Of a stretch of 64,000 nt of DNA, positions 16,388 through 25,211 are shown piece by piece (positions within the stretch are counted from its first letter, which is position 1; every line of letters begins with the position of its first letter). The translations under genes and the position numbers were made by a program. Source of the DNA: JAWVFN01 sp963696625 (lineage in GTDB: Bacteria; Actinomycetota; Thermoleophilia; Solirubrobacterales; 70-9). The notes under the pieces are model-generated. The model saw nothing but the letters and a program-made list of their open reading frames with translations. It made no database searches and was not told the DNA's origin. The stretch is from positions 62,001 to 126,000 of the forward strand of contig CAVOKZ010000007.1 in assembly GCA_963696625.1 (NCBI GenBank), written 5' to 3'.

Positions 16388-17389
16388 CTAGGCGGCCGGC
16401 GCCTCGAGCCACTCGCGCATCGTCGTGTGGTGGCGCGAGTGCTCGCCGGTCTCCAGCTCGCCCCGGATCTCGGCCAGAGCCCCGTAGCGCTCGGCGATCA
16501 CGTTGTGGCGGTGGATCGTCTCGAGGTTCTCCTGGCGCGCCATCACGAAGCAGTCGTCGGTCAGCCCGCTGAACTCCTCGGTGGCCTGGCGGATCATCTC
16601 GCGCACGACGTCCTCGACGAAGCGCGGCTGGCGGTGGGCCTTCTCGACCACGGCCTGCTCGTCGGAGCGCTTCATCAGCTCGTAGATCTCGCTCGACATC
16701 GAGGACTCGGCGATCTGCAGCAGGCGGCGCGCGTCGACGTCGATCTCGCCCTCCTCGCACACCCCTACATATATGCGCCCGATTCCCCGCTGGTTGTGGG
16801 TCGCGACCGGGACGGCCTCGAGGATCTCCGCGATCTGGCCCTCGTCGTAGCCGTGCCCGGCGAGGCGCTCGCGCGCGGCTTCGCCGACCAGGCCCTGGGC
16901 GCAGGGGCAGGCGGTCATGCCCTGGGCCTCGACCCCGGTCAGGGTGCGGGTTCCCCTCTCGGACGCCACCGCGGTTCCGAACAAGGTGTAGATCTCCTGG
17001 GTCTCGATGCCCGAGACCGGGGCCTTGACCGTCTCCGGATAGCGGGCGGCGATCTGCACCTCGGCGCGCAGCCCGCCCTGGCGCTCGCGCACCAGCTCGG
17101 CGATGTGGGCGGCGAGGCTCTCGGCGCGCAGCGAGGCTTCGCCGATCACGACCGAGTCGATCGCCTCGTTGACGACCTCCTCGAAGCGCGACATGTGGAC
17201 GCCGGCCTGCTGCGGCGGGAGGTCGACGACCGACTCGAGCTCGGCGTAGTAGAGCTGCTCGGAGCCGTTGACCGAGACCCGGATCACCTTCTCCACCCCG
17301 GTGACGCCGACCCGCGAGAGGCTGATCGCGGTCTCCGGCGCCGCGGCCTGGGCGTCGGGAAGGGTGGAGACGGTCGTTTCTCGCGCCAT
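16388..17389 (-). CDS. folE2: GTP cyclohydrolase I type IB (FolE2/MptA family)
   Basis: A 333-residue protein of the COG1469 family, which opens GTP for folate or pterin synthesis. Landmarks are GVHMSRFEEVVNEA, the central metal site GMTACPCAQ, and NLETIHRHNV near the end. These match bacterial FolE2 and archaeal MptA; the two are hard to separate by eye. No second folate gene is adjacent. In some bacteria FolE2 backs up zinc-dependent FolE under zinc limitation, but no Zur site is recognised here. A TACCCT box sits 6 nt before the ATG. Confidence 0.93.
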   Translation of the reverse strand: MARETTVSTLPDAQAAAPETAISLSRVGVTGVEKVIRVSVNGSEQLYYAELESVVDLPPQQAGVHMSRFEEVVNEAIDSVVIGEASLRAESLAAHIAELVRERQGGLRAEVQIAARYPETVKAPVSGIETQEIYTLFGTAVASERGTRTLTGVEAQGMTACPCAQGLVGEAARERLAGHGYDEGQIAEILEAVPVATHNQRGIGRIYVGVCEEGEIDVDARRLLQIAESSMSSEIYELMKRSDEQAVVEKAHRQPRFVEDVVREMIRQATEEFSGLTDDCFVMARQENLETIHRHNVIAERYGALAEIRGELETGEHSRHHTTMREWLEAPAA

Positions 17390-17395
17390 GCGGGA

Positions 17396-17401
17396 AGGGT
17401 A
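17396..17401 (-). promoter_or_regulatory. Putative -10 box (TACCCT) for a leaderless folE2 mRNA
   Basis: On the reverse strand TACCCT ends 6 nt before the folE2 ATG with no Shine-Dalgarno between them. It is identical to the box before the GT2 gene at 8.6 kb. Confidence 0.4.
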
Positions 17402-17445
17402 CGGAGTCGCCCCCGCGGGCAGCCTGCATCTCCGGCGCGTGGGCG

Positions 17446-17451
17446 TATACT
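17446..17451 (+). promoter_or_regulatory. Putative -10 box (TATACT) for the sigma factor gene
   Basis: TATACT, one base from the TATAAT consensus and preceded by G-rich sequence, lies about 36 nt before the sigma gene start, between it and the divergent folE2. No clear -35 is seen. Confidence 0.4.
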
Positions 17452-17486
17452 CGGCGCGGTTACCCAGTAGTCGTGGGGCAGCTGAG

Positions 17487-18422
<936 letters not shown>

Positions 18423-18630
18423 GTGACGTGCCCAGGGACGTTGTGAACGCCTGAGGGGCTTCGGCGATACCCGGTGGCGGTGGTGACGAGTGGTGGAAAT
18501 CAGAGCTGGACGGGGGGAATGCGCTTCACCTCGGCGGGCCGAAGTGCGCTGATTACGAGATCGAGCCGGGCAGCCCAATCTTCGATGCCGTCTACGGAAA
18601 ACAGCCGACGCTAGAATCGCCCCGCGACCA
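18423..18630. other. Intergenic gap without a convincing gene
   Basis: About 200 bp between the sigma gene and tRNA-Tyr. Base composition is slightly lower in GC near the tRNA. Apart from the TAGAAT box before the tRNA, I see no gene, hairpin-plus-U-tract or repeat family here. Confidence 0.6.
18612..18617 (+). promoter_or_regulatory. Putative -10 box (TAGAAT) for tRNA-Tyr
   Basis: TAGAAT lies 13 nt before the first base of tRNA-Tyr. A weak CTTCGA is found 16 nt upstream of it. Confidence 0.5.
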
Positions 18631-18712
18631 GGGGGAGTATCCAAGAGGTCAAAGGACGGCGGCTGTAAACCGTCAGGCTCTGCCTTCGCAGGTTCGACTC
18701 CTGCCTCCCCCA
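18631..18712 (+). tRNA. tRNA-Tyr (anticodon GTA)
   Basis: An 82-nt class II tRNA: acceptor GGGGGAG with CTCCCCC, anticodon stem GGCGG/CCGTC (one G-U pair) with loop CTGTAAA (anticodon GTA), a long variable arm, T-arm GCAGG/CCTGC with TTCGACT, and discriminator A. CCA is not encoded. Confidence 0.97.
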
Positions 18713-18961
18713 TTGGCATCACCCACTCCCATCAAGCCAACCAATCGCGACCGTAGTCTCGGCAAGTCCGGCCACGCCGTCATCAACCAGAAACGCCGGA
18801 TCACGACCCCCCAGAAGCCGTTCTTCGAAGCCGGTTTCCAGAACGGCAGCAAGGTCCGAGTCCGCAGTCTCGGCCACGGCCGCATCGTCGTCGAGCAGGT
18901 CGACCTCCCCGGATGGGCGGGACCCGGCGCCATCGAAGTCGAAGCCGATCCATCCGGCTAG
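18713..18961 (+). CDS. Small AbrB/SpoVT-like protein between two tRNA genes
   Basis: An 82-residue ORF that fills the space between tRNA-Tyr and tRNA-Thr. The middle, INQKRRITTPQKPFFEAGFQ, then NGSKVRVRSLGHGRIVVEQV, resembles the swapped-hairpin AbrB/MazE DNA-binding fold. Only a TTG directly at the tRNA 3' end, or a codon inside, could start it, and there is no ribosome-binding site. It has no visible toxin partner. It could be a small regulator, an orphan antitoxin, or a chance frame. Confidence 0.5.
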   Translation: MASPTPIKPTNRDRSLGKSGHAVINQKRRITTPQKPFFEAGFQNGSKVRVRSLGHGRIVVEQVDLPGWAGPGAIEVEADPSG

Positions 18962-18974
18962 CATCTCCGGTCCC

Positions 18975-19046
18975 GCCCGGGTAGCTCAGAGGTAGAGCAC
19001 TTGCATGGTAAGCAAGGGGTCGTGGGTTCAAGTCCCACTCCGGGCT
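18975..19046 (+). tRNA. tRNA-Thr (anticodon GGT)
   Basis: A 72-nt cloverleaf: acceptor GCCCGGG with TCCGGGC (closing G-U), D-arm GCTC/GAGC, anticodon stem CTTGC/GCAAG with loop ATGGTAA (anticodon GGT), T-arm GTGGG/CCCAC with TTCAAGT. The discriminator is U, as in the other tRNA-Thr of this window. The acyl-CoA dehydrogenase begins only 4 nt later, so processing of a shared transcript is likely. Confidence 0.97.
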
Positions 19047-19050
19047 TCGC

Positions 19051-20193
19051 ATGGATTTCTCTTTGACCGACGAGCAGCGGAACTTCGTCGCCGCGATCCG
19101 CGACTTCTGCGAGCGCGAGTGCGGCACCGCCGAGCAGCGCGAGAAGCTGACCGACGGCTACACCGAGCAGCACAACTCGGCGATCTACAAGCAGATGGCC
19201 GAGCTCGGCTGGCTCGGGGTCACGATCCCCGAGGAGTACGGCGGCTCCGGCGGCACCATGCTCGACGCCTGCCTCTTCATGGAGGAGACCTCGCGCGGCC
19301 TCGCCCCGATCGGCGCCTACGCCACCACCCTGATCGTCGCCGGCGCCGCCAAGCGCTTCGGCACCGAGGACCAAAAGCAGAAGATCCTCGGCGGCATCGC
19401 CTCCGGCTCGCCCGAGGCGATCGCGATGACCGAGCCCGAGTCCGGCTCCGACGTCGGCTCGCTCACCACCGAGGCGAAGAAGACCGACGGCGGTTTTCTT
19501 ATCAATGGAACGAAAGTCTTCATCTCCAACGCCCGCGTCTCCGACCACGTCCTCACCGTCTGCCGCACCACCAAGGGCGAGTCAAAGCACGAGGGCCTCT
19601 CGATGCTCTTCGTCCCCCGCGACACCCCGGGCATGGAGATCACCCCGATCGACACCCTCGGCGGCCGCGAGACCAACACGATCTTCTACACCGACGTCGA
19701 GGTCCCCGAATCCGCGCTGCTCGGCGAGCAGGACCGCGGCTGGACCCAGCTCATGGCCGGCCTCAACGTCGAGCGCCTGATCCTCGCCGCCACCAACCTC
19801 GGCCTCGGCCAGCGCGCCTTCGACGACGCCCTCGCCTACGCCAAGCAGCGCAAGCAGTTCGGCCGGCCGATCGGCTCCTTCCAGGCCCTCCAGCACCGCT
19901 TCGCCGACCTCGCCGCCGAGCTCCAGGCCGCCCGCCTGATGACCCACTGGGTCGCGACCCTCACCGACGAGGACCCCGACCGCATGCTCCCCGCCGAGGC
20001 CTCGATGGTGAAGCTCTACGTAACCGAGACCGCCCAGAAGGTCGCCCTCGCCGGCATGCAGATGATGGGCGGCTACGGCTACTCCTCCGAATACGACATG
20101 GAGCGCCTCGTCCGCAGCACCCTCGTCGCCACCATCTACGGCGGCACCTCCGAGATCCAGCGCGGGATCATCGCCAAGACCCTCGGCCTCTAA
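19051..20193 (+). CDS. Acyl-CoA dehydrogenase
   Basis: A 380-residue FAD enzyme. The N-terminal helical domain, the beta-domain flavin motif AMTEPESGSDVGSL (about 125-138) and the C-terminal RKQFGRPIGSFQALQHRFAD helix are all present, ending with IYGGTSEIQRGIIAKTLGL. The medium-chain-type catalytic Glu (YEGT) is Gly here; E241 in LNVERLILA is at the position used by isovaleryl-CoA dehydrogenase, so that Glu is the likely base. It should oxidise an acyl-CoA to its enoyl form and pass electrons to ETF. It has no own ribosome-binding site and follows tRNA-Thr by 4 nt. Confidence 0.93.
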   Translation: MDFSLTDEQRNFVAAIRDFCERECGTAEQREKLTDGYTEQHNSAIYKQMAELGWLGVTIPEEYGGSGGTMLDACLFMEETSRGLAPIGAYATTLIVAGAAKRFGTEDQKQKILGGIASGSPEAIAMTEPESGSDVGSLTTEAKKTDGGFLINGTKVFISNARVSDHVLTVCRTTKGESKHEGLSMLFVPRDTPGMEITPIDTLGGRETNTIFYTDVEVPESALLGEQDRGWTQLMAGLNVERLILAATNLGLGQRAFDDALAYAKQRKQFGRPIGSFQALQHRFADLAAELQAARLMTHWVATLTDEDPDRMLPAEASMVKLYVTETAQKVALAGMQMMGGYGYSSEYDMERLVRSTLVATIYGGTSEIQRGIIAKTLGL

Positions 20194-20603
20194 GCGGTCC
20201 CCTGCTTCGGGAGTCCGGCGGCCTCGACCGCCTCGTCCCGGTCCGAGTACATGTCCATCCGCGACTGTTTGCCGTCGCGGATCGTGAAGACCTGAGCGAA
20301 CGACATCTCGACCGGCGTCCCGGCCGCCTTCGACGTGCCGCTCTGGTGGACGAAGGCAACGACCTTGTCGCCGGCGTCGTGAAGCTCTTCGACCTCGAGC
20401 TCCCAGTCCTCCCACGCACCCATCCACTCCTCCAAGAAAGCGCCCGCCCCCTCGGCGCCTTCGTACACCTGCTGCTCGGGCCAGCCCTAGAAGTTCGACA
20501 TGTCCCAGACGAAGTCGTCGGTGGCGATCTCCGCGACGAAGGCACCAGCGGCCAAGAACCGCTTGTAGCCATCACGGACGAGCTCTACGTTCTCCTGCGA
20601 CAT
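20190..20603 (-). pseudogene. SnoaL/NTF2-like gene interrupted by an in-frame amber codon
   Basis: Read from ATG 20603, which has a good ribosome-binding site (GGAGG), the frame gives MSQENVELVRDGYKRFLAA and continues to VWDMSNF, then a TAG at 20489-20487, then GWPEQQVYEGAEGAGAFLEEW and a complete C-terminal half of a SnoaL-like fold (about 137 codons in all). Both sides are in the same frame, so one point change explains the break. The second half has no start with a ribosome-binding site. It is either a recent pseudogene, a base-calling error, or a site of stop read-through; nothing supports the last directly. Confidence 0.8.
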
Positions 20604-20689
20604 CGCCTCCGCAGTATCTCGCGGCCGCCCGCGGACCGCAGCTAGTATCCGCGGCGCCGGGGAAGTCCCGCGGCAGAGGAGGAGAGAGG

Positions 20690-21787
20690 ATGAGCGTCAG
20701 GGTCAGCGTGCCGGAGGCAGCGACGACGACCGATGTCGGCTTCGTCTACTCGCCCGTGCTCGAAGCGATCCTCTCGCTCTCGGTCCTCGTCCAGCCGAGC
20801 CACCACCCGCTCCACCACGAGTGGGCGCGCGCCACCCGCAAGCTGCTTCCGCCCGAGCTGAAGCAGCGCATCGCCGACTTCCGCTTCGGCCACATGCACC
20901 ACATCCCGGCCGGTCTGCTTCCCCCTCGCGACGCCGAGTTCCGCGACTTCGACTCCGAGCTGGCCCGCATCGAGGCCCTCCCGGTCGAGGAGAAGGGCAG
21001 CGCGATCCTCCGCAACCTCACCTCGATCTCCGACTCGGAGTGGATCTTGCTCGACTCCCCCGAGACCAGCGAGGCGATCCTCGCTCGCTCGGCCGAGCTC
21101 GGATCGGCCACCGTCGACCTCGTCCGCCTCGGACTCGAGCACCCTGCCGACCTCGCCGACCGCTTCCTCGCCTTCCTCGCCCGCTACTGGGAGGTCTGCT
21201 TCCACGACGAGTGGGACCGGGTCGTCGCCCAGCTCGAGGAAACGGTGGCCGACGCCGAGCGCCGTCTGCAAGACGACGGCCTCTTCGCCGTGCTCGAGGA
21301 CCTGCGCCCGAAACTCGGCGTCAACCGCGAGGCCGGCGAGTTCTGGGTCCGCCGCGCCGAGGAGGAGGCGATCGTGGTCGAGCCGAGCACCGAGATCGTC
21401 CTCGCGCCCAGCGCCTTCCTCTGGCCCCACGTCGGCTTCTTCCACGATCCGCCGAAGCGCGTCGCCGTCGTCTACCCGGCGCCGTTCGCCGCCTTCGACT
21501 CGCCGCCCGACGTGCTCGAGGACGGCATCGTCCCCATACTCCGCGCCCTCGGCGACCCGACCCGCCTCCGCGCCCTGAAGCTGATCGCCGAGCGCCCCGC
21601 TCGACCCAGGAGCCTCGCGAAGCTGCTCGCGCTGAGCGAGCCGGCGATGTCCCGCCACCTGCGCCAGCTCGCCGGCTCCGGCGTCCTCGAGGTCCACCGC
21701 GACGGCCACTACGTCCTCTACGGCCTCGTCCGCGACCGGATCGAGCCGCTCTCGGCGGCGCTGCTCGATTTCCTCGACTCCGACTAA
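20690..21787 (+). CDS. ArsR-type winged-helix regulator with large N-terminal domain
   Basis: A 365-residue protein. The last 90 residues are a winged helix of ArsR type (LRALGDPTRLRALKLIAERP, then AMSRHLRQLAGSGVLEVHRDGHYVLYGL). The preceding 270 residues are a separate helical-beta domain (DVGFVYSPVLEAILSLSVL at its start), similar in architecture to the DUF5937-ArsR proteins of actinobacteria. No metal-binding cysteine pair is seen, so the signal is probably not a metal. GGAGGAG precedes the ATG and TAGTAT lies further upstream. Confidence 0.85.
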   Translation: MSVRVSVPEAATTTDVGFVYSPVLEAILSLSVLVQPSHHPLHHEWARATRKLLPPELKQRIADFRFGHMHHIPAGLLPPRDAEFRDFDSELARIEALPVEEKGSAILRNLTSISDSEWILLDSPETSEAILARSAELGSATVDLVRLGLEHPADLADRFLAFLARYWEVCFHDEWDRVVAQLEETVADAERRLQDDGLFAVLEDLRPKLGVNREAGEFWVRRAEEEAIVVEPSTEIVLAPSAFLWPHVGFFHDPPKRVAVVYPAPFAAFDSPPDVLEDGIVPILRALGDPTRLRALKLIAERPARPRSLAKLLALSEPAMSRHLRQLAGSGVLEVHRDGHYVLYGLVRDRIEPLSAALLDFLDSD

Positions 21788-21979
21788 CCAAGTCGCCCAG
21801 ACCCCCGACCTTTAGCAATCCACGCCGGATTCAACGAATAACCGAATTTGCCCTTGTAAGTAGAGCCCCGAACCACTAAGGTCGGGCTACGGACTTGTTG
21901 GGCTGGCGCTGGCGCGCATCGTGGCGACTCCCTGGTTGGGTCGTTTCCGCTCCGCACTCAATGCCCTAGGGGGTCCCAG
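21788..21979. promoter_or_regulatory. AT-richer upstream region of the beta-helix exoprotein gene
   Basis: This stretch has lower GC than its surroundings. It contains an imperfect inverted repeat, CCCGACCTTTAG at 21804-21815 and CTAAGGTCGGG at 21876-21886, about 60 nt apart, which could be a transcript stem or a regulator site. No ORF is convincing. Confidence 0.4.
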
Positions 21980-24301
21980 ATGCTTCGCAGAGTCTTTCTA
22001 GCCGCCGCGCTGACGGTCACAGGACTGATCGCGCTTCCGGCGGTTTCAAGCGCCGCAACCGTCTACGACAACATCGCCTCTCCGCAGCACAGCAACGTTG
22101 CCAGCCTCGGCTACGAAGCGACGTCGACTTCGGAGTTCGGCGGCCAGGTCCAGCTTGCAGGCACCGAGCGGAGTAATCCGTCCGTGCGCGTCCTGATGAG
22201 CAGCTCGGGCTGCCAGACGGGCGGCGGTGCCACCTGCGCAACGACGCCCGGGGAGACGTTCCCGAGCTCGATCACCCTCAACCTCTACGCCGTCAACGGC
22301 GATGACACCCCCGGCGCGCTGCTGGCGACGAAGACCTCGAACTTCGCGATTCCCTTCCGGCCCTCCGCCGACCCCACCTGCACGACCCCGACCCAATGGA
22401 AGGACGGCACAGGAGCCTGCTTCAACGGCTTTGCGACCCCGATCACCTTCGCCTTCGCGGGCCAGGGCATCGTGCTCCCCAACAAGGTGATCGCATCCGT
22501 CGCCTACAACACCACCAACCACGGCTACAGCCCGATCGGTCCGCAGGCTTGCGGCGCCAACTGCGGCTACGACTCGCTCAACGTCGGCATCGAAACGCTG
22601 CCGCCCACGACCGGATCGATCCCGCTGCCCGATGACGCCTACTGGGCCACCACGTTCGGTGACTTCTACTGCGACGGCGGAGATGGTGGCACGGGCACCT
22701 TCCGCATCGACGACTGCCCCTCTGGGCCCGACGACTGGAGCGCCAACCAGCCGTCATTCAGGATCTCCGCGACGGCGACCTCCGGAGTCGTCGTCAACAA
22801 CGACACGACCGGTCCCGGGCCGGCCGGCGCCGATTGTGCCAATCCCGATTTCTCGACGATCCAGGGCGCAATCAACGCCTCAATCCCCGGCTCGACGATC
22901 CTCGTCTGCGCCGGCGCGTACAACGAGGCCGTCAGCGTCGACAAGGAGCTGACGATCAAGGGCGCCCAGTCCGGCGTCGATGCCACGACTCGCTCTGCCG
23001 CATCCGAGTCTGTGGTCAACAGCGGCACGTCGAACGGCTTCACCGTCCAGAGCTTCGGCTCCGGCTCGGCCACGATCGACGGGTTCACGATCAACCACAG
23101 CGGAAGCAGTGCCGGTATCGGCTCCTTCGTCGGCACCGGGAACCTGTTCGCGAACAACATCATCAGCGGTGAGACCTACGCGATCAACGGCCCAATGCAG
23201 CAGGCGACGATCCATCACAACCTGATGCAGGATTCGGGGATCGGAGTCGAGGCCAACAGCGCCCCGCACACCGACGGCGTGACCGTGGTCGGAAACCGGT
23301 TCTCGGCAATCAGCAACTACTCGATCCATGACATCTCAGGTGGCCCGGCCCCGCACACAGGTCTCCTGATCAAGAACAACACTGACGTCGGTGGCACTGG
23401 CAACAACTTCGCCGTGCTCGACAACACCGACGGTGCCCAGGTCACGGGCAACACCGTTGTCAACAACGGCGCCTCCGCGATCTTCTTCGGAGGCAGCAAC
23501 GACAACACGCTGGTCAAGGGCAACACGATCAGCGGTGCAACAAGCGCGCTCAGCCTGACGACGCTGTTCCACTCGGAACCGAACGATCATCTGACGGTCA
23601 CCGGGAACATCCTCAATGCGAACGCCCGCGCCCTGCGCGCCACCGCGGGTGCGATCACGAGCAGCGCCGAAGTCCACGGCAACTCGATCGCCGGCAACAC
23701 CGATACCGGCATCGACAACCAGGACGCGACACACCCGATAGACGCCAGCGACAACTGGTGGGGCTGCAACGCCGGACCCGTCTCGCCGTGTAATGCGACG
23801 ACGACAGGACTCGTCGACAGCTCGCCGTGGCTGGTGCTCATCGCCTCGGCGAACCCGTCGACGATCTATGCGACAACGGGTCAATCGCAGATCACCGCGG
23901 ATCTGACTCACGATTCCAATGGCGACGTCGCCGCGGCTACGATCCCCGACAACATTCCGGTGACGTTCTCAACCACCGGATCGATCGGCACGATCGCGCC
24001 TACGGCTGACACGAATGCCGGCCGGGCCACCGCGCTGCTCACCGCCCCCGCAGCTGCGGGCACGGGCAACGCCGTTGCCACGCTGAACAGCCAGGCCGCG
24101 AGCACCCCGGTGACGGTCGTCCTCGCGCCCCCTGGTCCTCCGGGGACCCCCGGCACGCCAGGTGCCACGGGAGACACCGGAGCGACCGGACCAACCGGAG
24201 CAAGCGGCGCGGTCCAGGGCGTCACAGCGAAGAGCTGTAAGAAGCCCAAGAAGTTGAACAAGAAGACGGGCAAGTGCGTGAAGAAGAAGAAGAAGAAGTA
24301 G
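21980..24301 (+). CDS. Large secreted beta-helix protein with Ig-like, collagen-like and poly-Lys tail
   Basis: A 773-residue exported protein. After a signal peptide (1-25) comes a beta-sandwich of about 250 residues. A right-handed parallel beta-helix follows (about 280-600), starting with FSTIQGAINASIPGSTILVC and continuing with the NGN/N-ladder turns typical of PbH1 repeats. Next is a bacterial Ig-like domain (about 610-700), then a short collagen-like Gly-x-y stretch (about 715-750), and finally a Lys-rich end with two Cys (CKKPKKLNKKTGKCVKKK) and a terminal run of Lys. It is probably a cell-surface or matrix protein. Codons are less GC-biased than in neighbours. Confidence 0.85.
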   Translation: MLRRVFLAAALTVTGLIALPAVSSAATVYDNIASPQHSNVASLGYEATSTSEFGGQVQLAGTERSNPSVRVLMSSSGCQTGGGATCATTPGETFPSSITLNLYAVNGDDTPGALLATKTSNFAIPFRPSADPTCTTPTQWKDGTGACFNGFATPITFAFAGQGIVLPNKVIASVAYNTTNHGYSPIGPQACGANCGYDSLNVGIETLPPTTGSIPLPDDAYWATTFGDFYCDGGDGGTGTFRIDDCPSGPDDWSANQPSFRISATATSGVVVNNDTTGPGPAGADCANPDFSTIQGAINASIPGSTILVCAGAYNEAVSVDKELTIKGAQSGVDATTRSAASESVVNSGTSNGFTVQSFGSGSATIDGFTINHSGSSAGIGSFVGTGNLFANNIISGETYAINGPMQQATIHHNLMQDSGIGVEANSAPHTDGVTVVGNRFSAISNYSIHDISGGPAPHTGLLIKNNTDVGGTGNNFAVLDNTDGAQVTGNTVVNNGASAIFFGGSNDNTLVKGNTISGATSALSLTTLFHSEPNDHLTVTGNILNANARALRATAGAITSSAEVHGNSIAGNTDTGIDNQDATHPIDASDNWWGCNAGPVSPCNATTTGLVDSSPWLVLIASANPSTIYATTGQSQITADLTHDSNGDVAAATIPDNIPVTFSTTGSIGTIAPTADTNAGRATALLTAPAAAGTGNAVATLNSQAASTPVTVVLAPPGPPGTPGTPGATGDTGATGPTGASGAVQGVTAKSCKKPKKLNKKTGKCVKKKKKK

Positions 24302-24321
24302 CTCCCGTCATCTCGAACGCG

Positions 24322-24345
24322 ACCGGGCCCCAGCTGGGGCCCGGT
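24322..24345. terminator. Perfect 24-bp palindrome after the exoprotein gene
   Basis: Arms ACCGGGCCCCAG and CTGGGGCCCGGT meet with no spacer 20 nt after the stop codon. The following sequence is GTGTTTCG, a poor U tract, so it may act as a 3' mRNA-stabilising hairpin or weak terminator. Confidence 0.55.
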
Positions 24346-24371
24346 GTGTTTCGAGGGCGCTATCCTTTCCT

Positions 24372-24402
24372 CACCTCGCGCCTGGCGCCGAGGTGTTTTT
24401 TT
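24372..24402 (+). terminator. Rho-independent-type hairpin just before rpmG
   Basis: Arms CACCTCG and CGAGGTG enclose an inner GCGCC/GGCGC-type loop and are followed by seven T. The hairpin ends only 26 nt before the rpmG ATG, so it may be the end of the exoprotein transcript or an attenuator in an rpmG leader. Confidence 0.75.
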
Positions 24403-24428
24403 GTAACGACTCCCCCTGAAGAGGAGAT

Positions 24429-24593
24429 ATGGCCCGCGGAGATGTCCGTATCGCTGTGACGCTTGCCTGCGAAGACTGCAAGCGCCGCAACTACCAGACC
24501 AACAAGTCGCGCCGGAACTCTCCGGACCGCGTCGAGCTGCGCAAGTACTGCCGCTGGTGCGGGAAGCACACCCCGCACAAAGAAACTCGCTGA
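24429..24593 (+). CDS. rpmG: 50S ribosomal protein L33 (zinc-binding form)
   Basis: A 54-residue L33 beginning MARGDVRIAVTLACEDCKRR. Cysteines C14, C17, C41 and C44 form the zinc ribbon of the C+ form. GAGGAG lies 2-3 nt before the ATG. Its TGA overlaps the secE ATG (TGATG). The usual tRNA-Trp between rpmG and secE in many actinobacteria is absent. Confidence 0.97.
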   Translation: MARGDVRIAVTLACEDCKRRNYQTNKSRRNSPDRVELRKYCRWCGKHTPHKETR

Positions 24594-25189
24594 TGGCCAA
24601 GACACGCGCACAGCGCAAGGCGGAGCGCCGCGCTCGCGAGGCCCAGCAGCAGCGCCGGCAGCAGGGCGGCGAGCAGCAGCAGGAGTCCCGGGCCCAGCAC
24701 GACACCCAGGTCCCGGTCTCGGGCGACGTCGCCGAGTTCGAGGCGTCGATCGACAGCCAGAGCGCCCCGCCCGAGGACGGGATCGCCGAGACCTCGCCGG
24801 CCCCGGGGATCGTCCCCGAGGCCCCGCAGGTCGAGACCGAGCCCGAGGCGCCCGCGCCCTCGCGCGCCGACACACCCCCGGAGGCCAAGCCGAAGAAGGA
24901 GAGCCGCCGCGAGCGCCGTCGGGCCGAGAAGGAGAAGAAGGAGCGCCAGCGCCAGTACGAGGCCAAGCAGGCCGAGAAGGCCAAGGTCCCGGCCGGCGGC
25001 GAGCGCCGCCGCGGCGGCGTCATGGGCTTCTTGGCCTCCTGCTGGGCCGAGCTCAAGCGCGTCCAGTGGCCCGACCGCGACACCCTCGTCCAGGCCTCGG
25101 CCGTCACCCTGATCTTCGTCGCCGTGATGGCGGCATACCTCGGCGCGCTCGACGCGATCTTCGACTTCCTCATTAAGCGGATCATCTGA
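24593..25189 (+). CDS. secE: Preprotein translocase subunit SecE with long N-terminal extension
   Basis: A 198-residue protein. Only the last 60 residues are SecE: the amphipathic helix ASCWAELKRVQWPDRDTL and one membrane segment (LIFVAVMAAYLGALDAIFDF). The first 140 residues are low-complexity, beginning with Arg/Gln-rich repeats, then an acidic-Pro stretch and a Lys/Arg/Glu helix; SecE in relatives is about 60-130 residues. It joins SecY (57.9 kb) in the translocon. The chosen ATG overlaps the rpmG stop. The extension is cytosolic by topology; its role is unknown. Confidence 0.93.
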   Translation: MAKTRAQRKAERRAREAQQQRRQQGGEQQQESRAQHDTQVPVSGDVAEFEASIDSQSAPPEDGIAETSPAPGIVPEAPQVETEPEAPAPSRADTPPEAKPKKESRRERRRAEKEKKERQRQYEAKQAEKAKVPAGGERRRGGVMGFLASCWAELKRVQWPDRDTLVQASAVTLIFVAVMAAYLGALDAIFDFLIKRII

Positions 25190-25211
25190 TCCAGACCAAG
25201 GAGACCAACTG

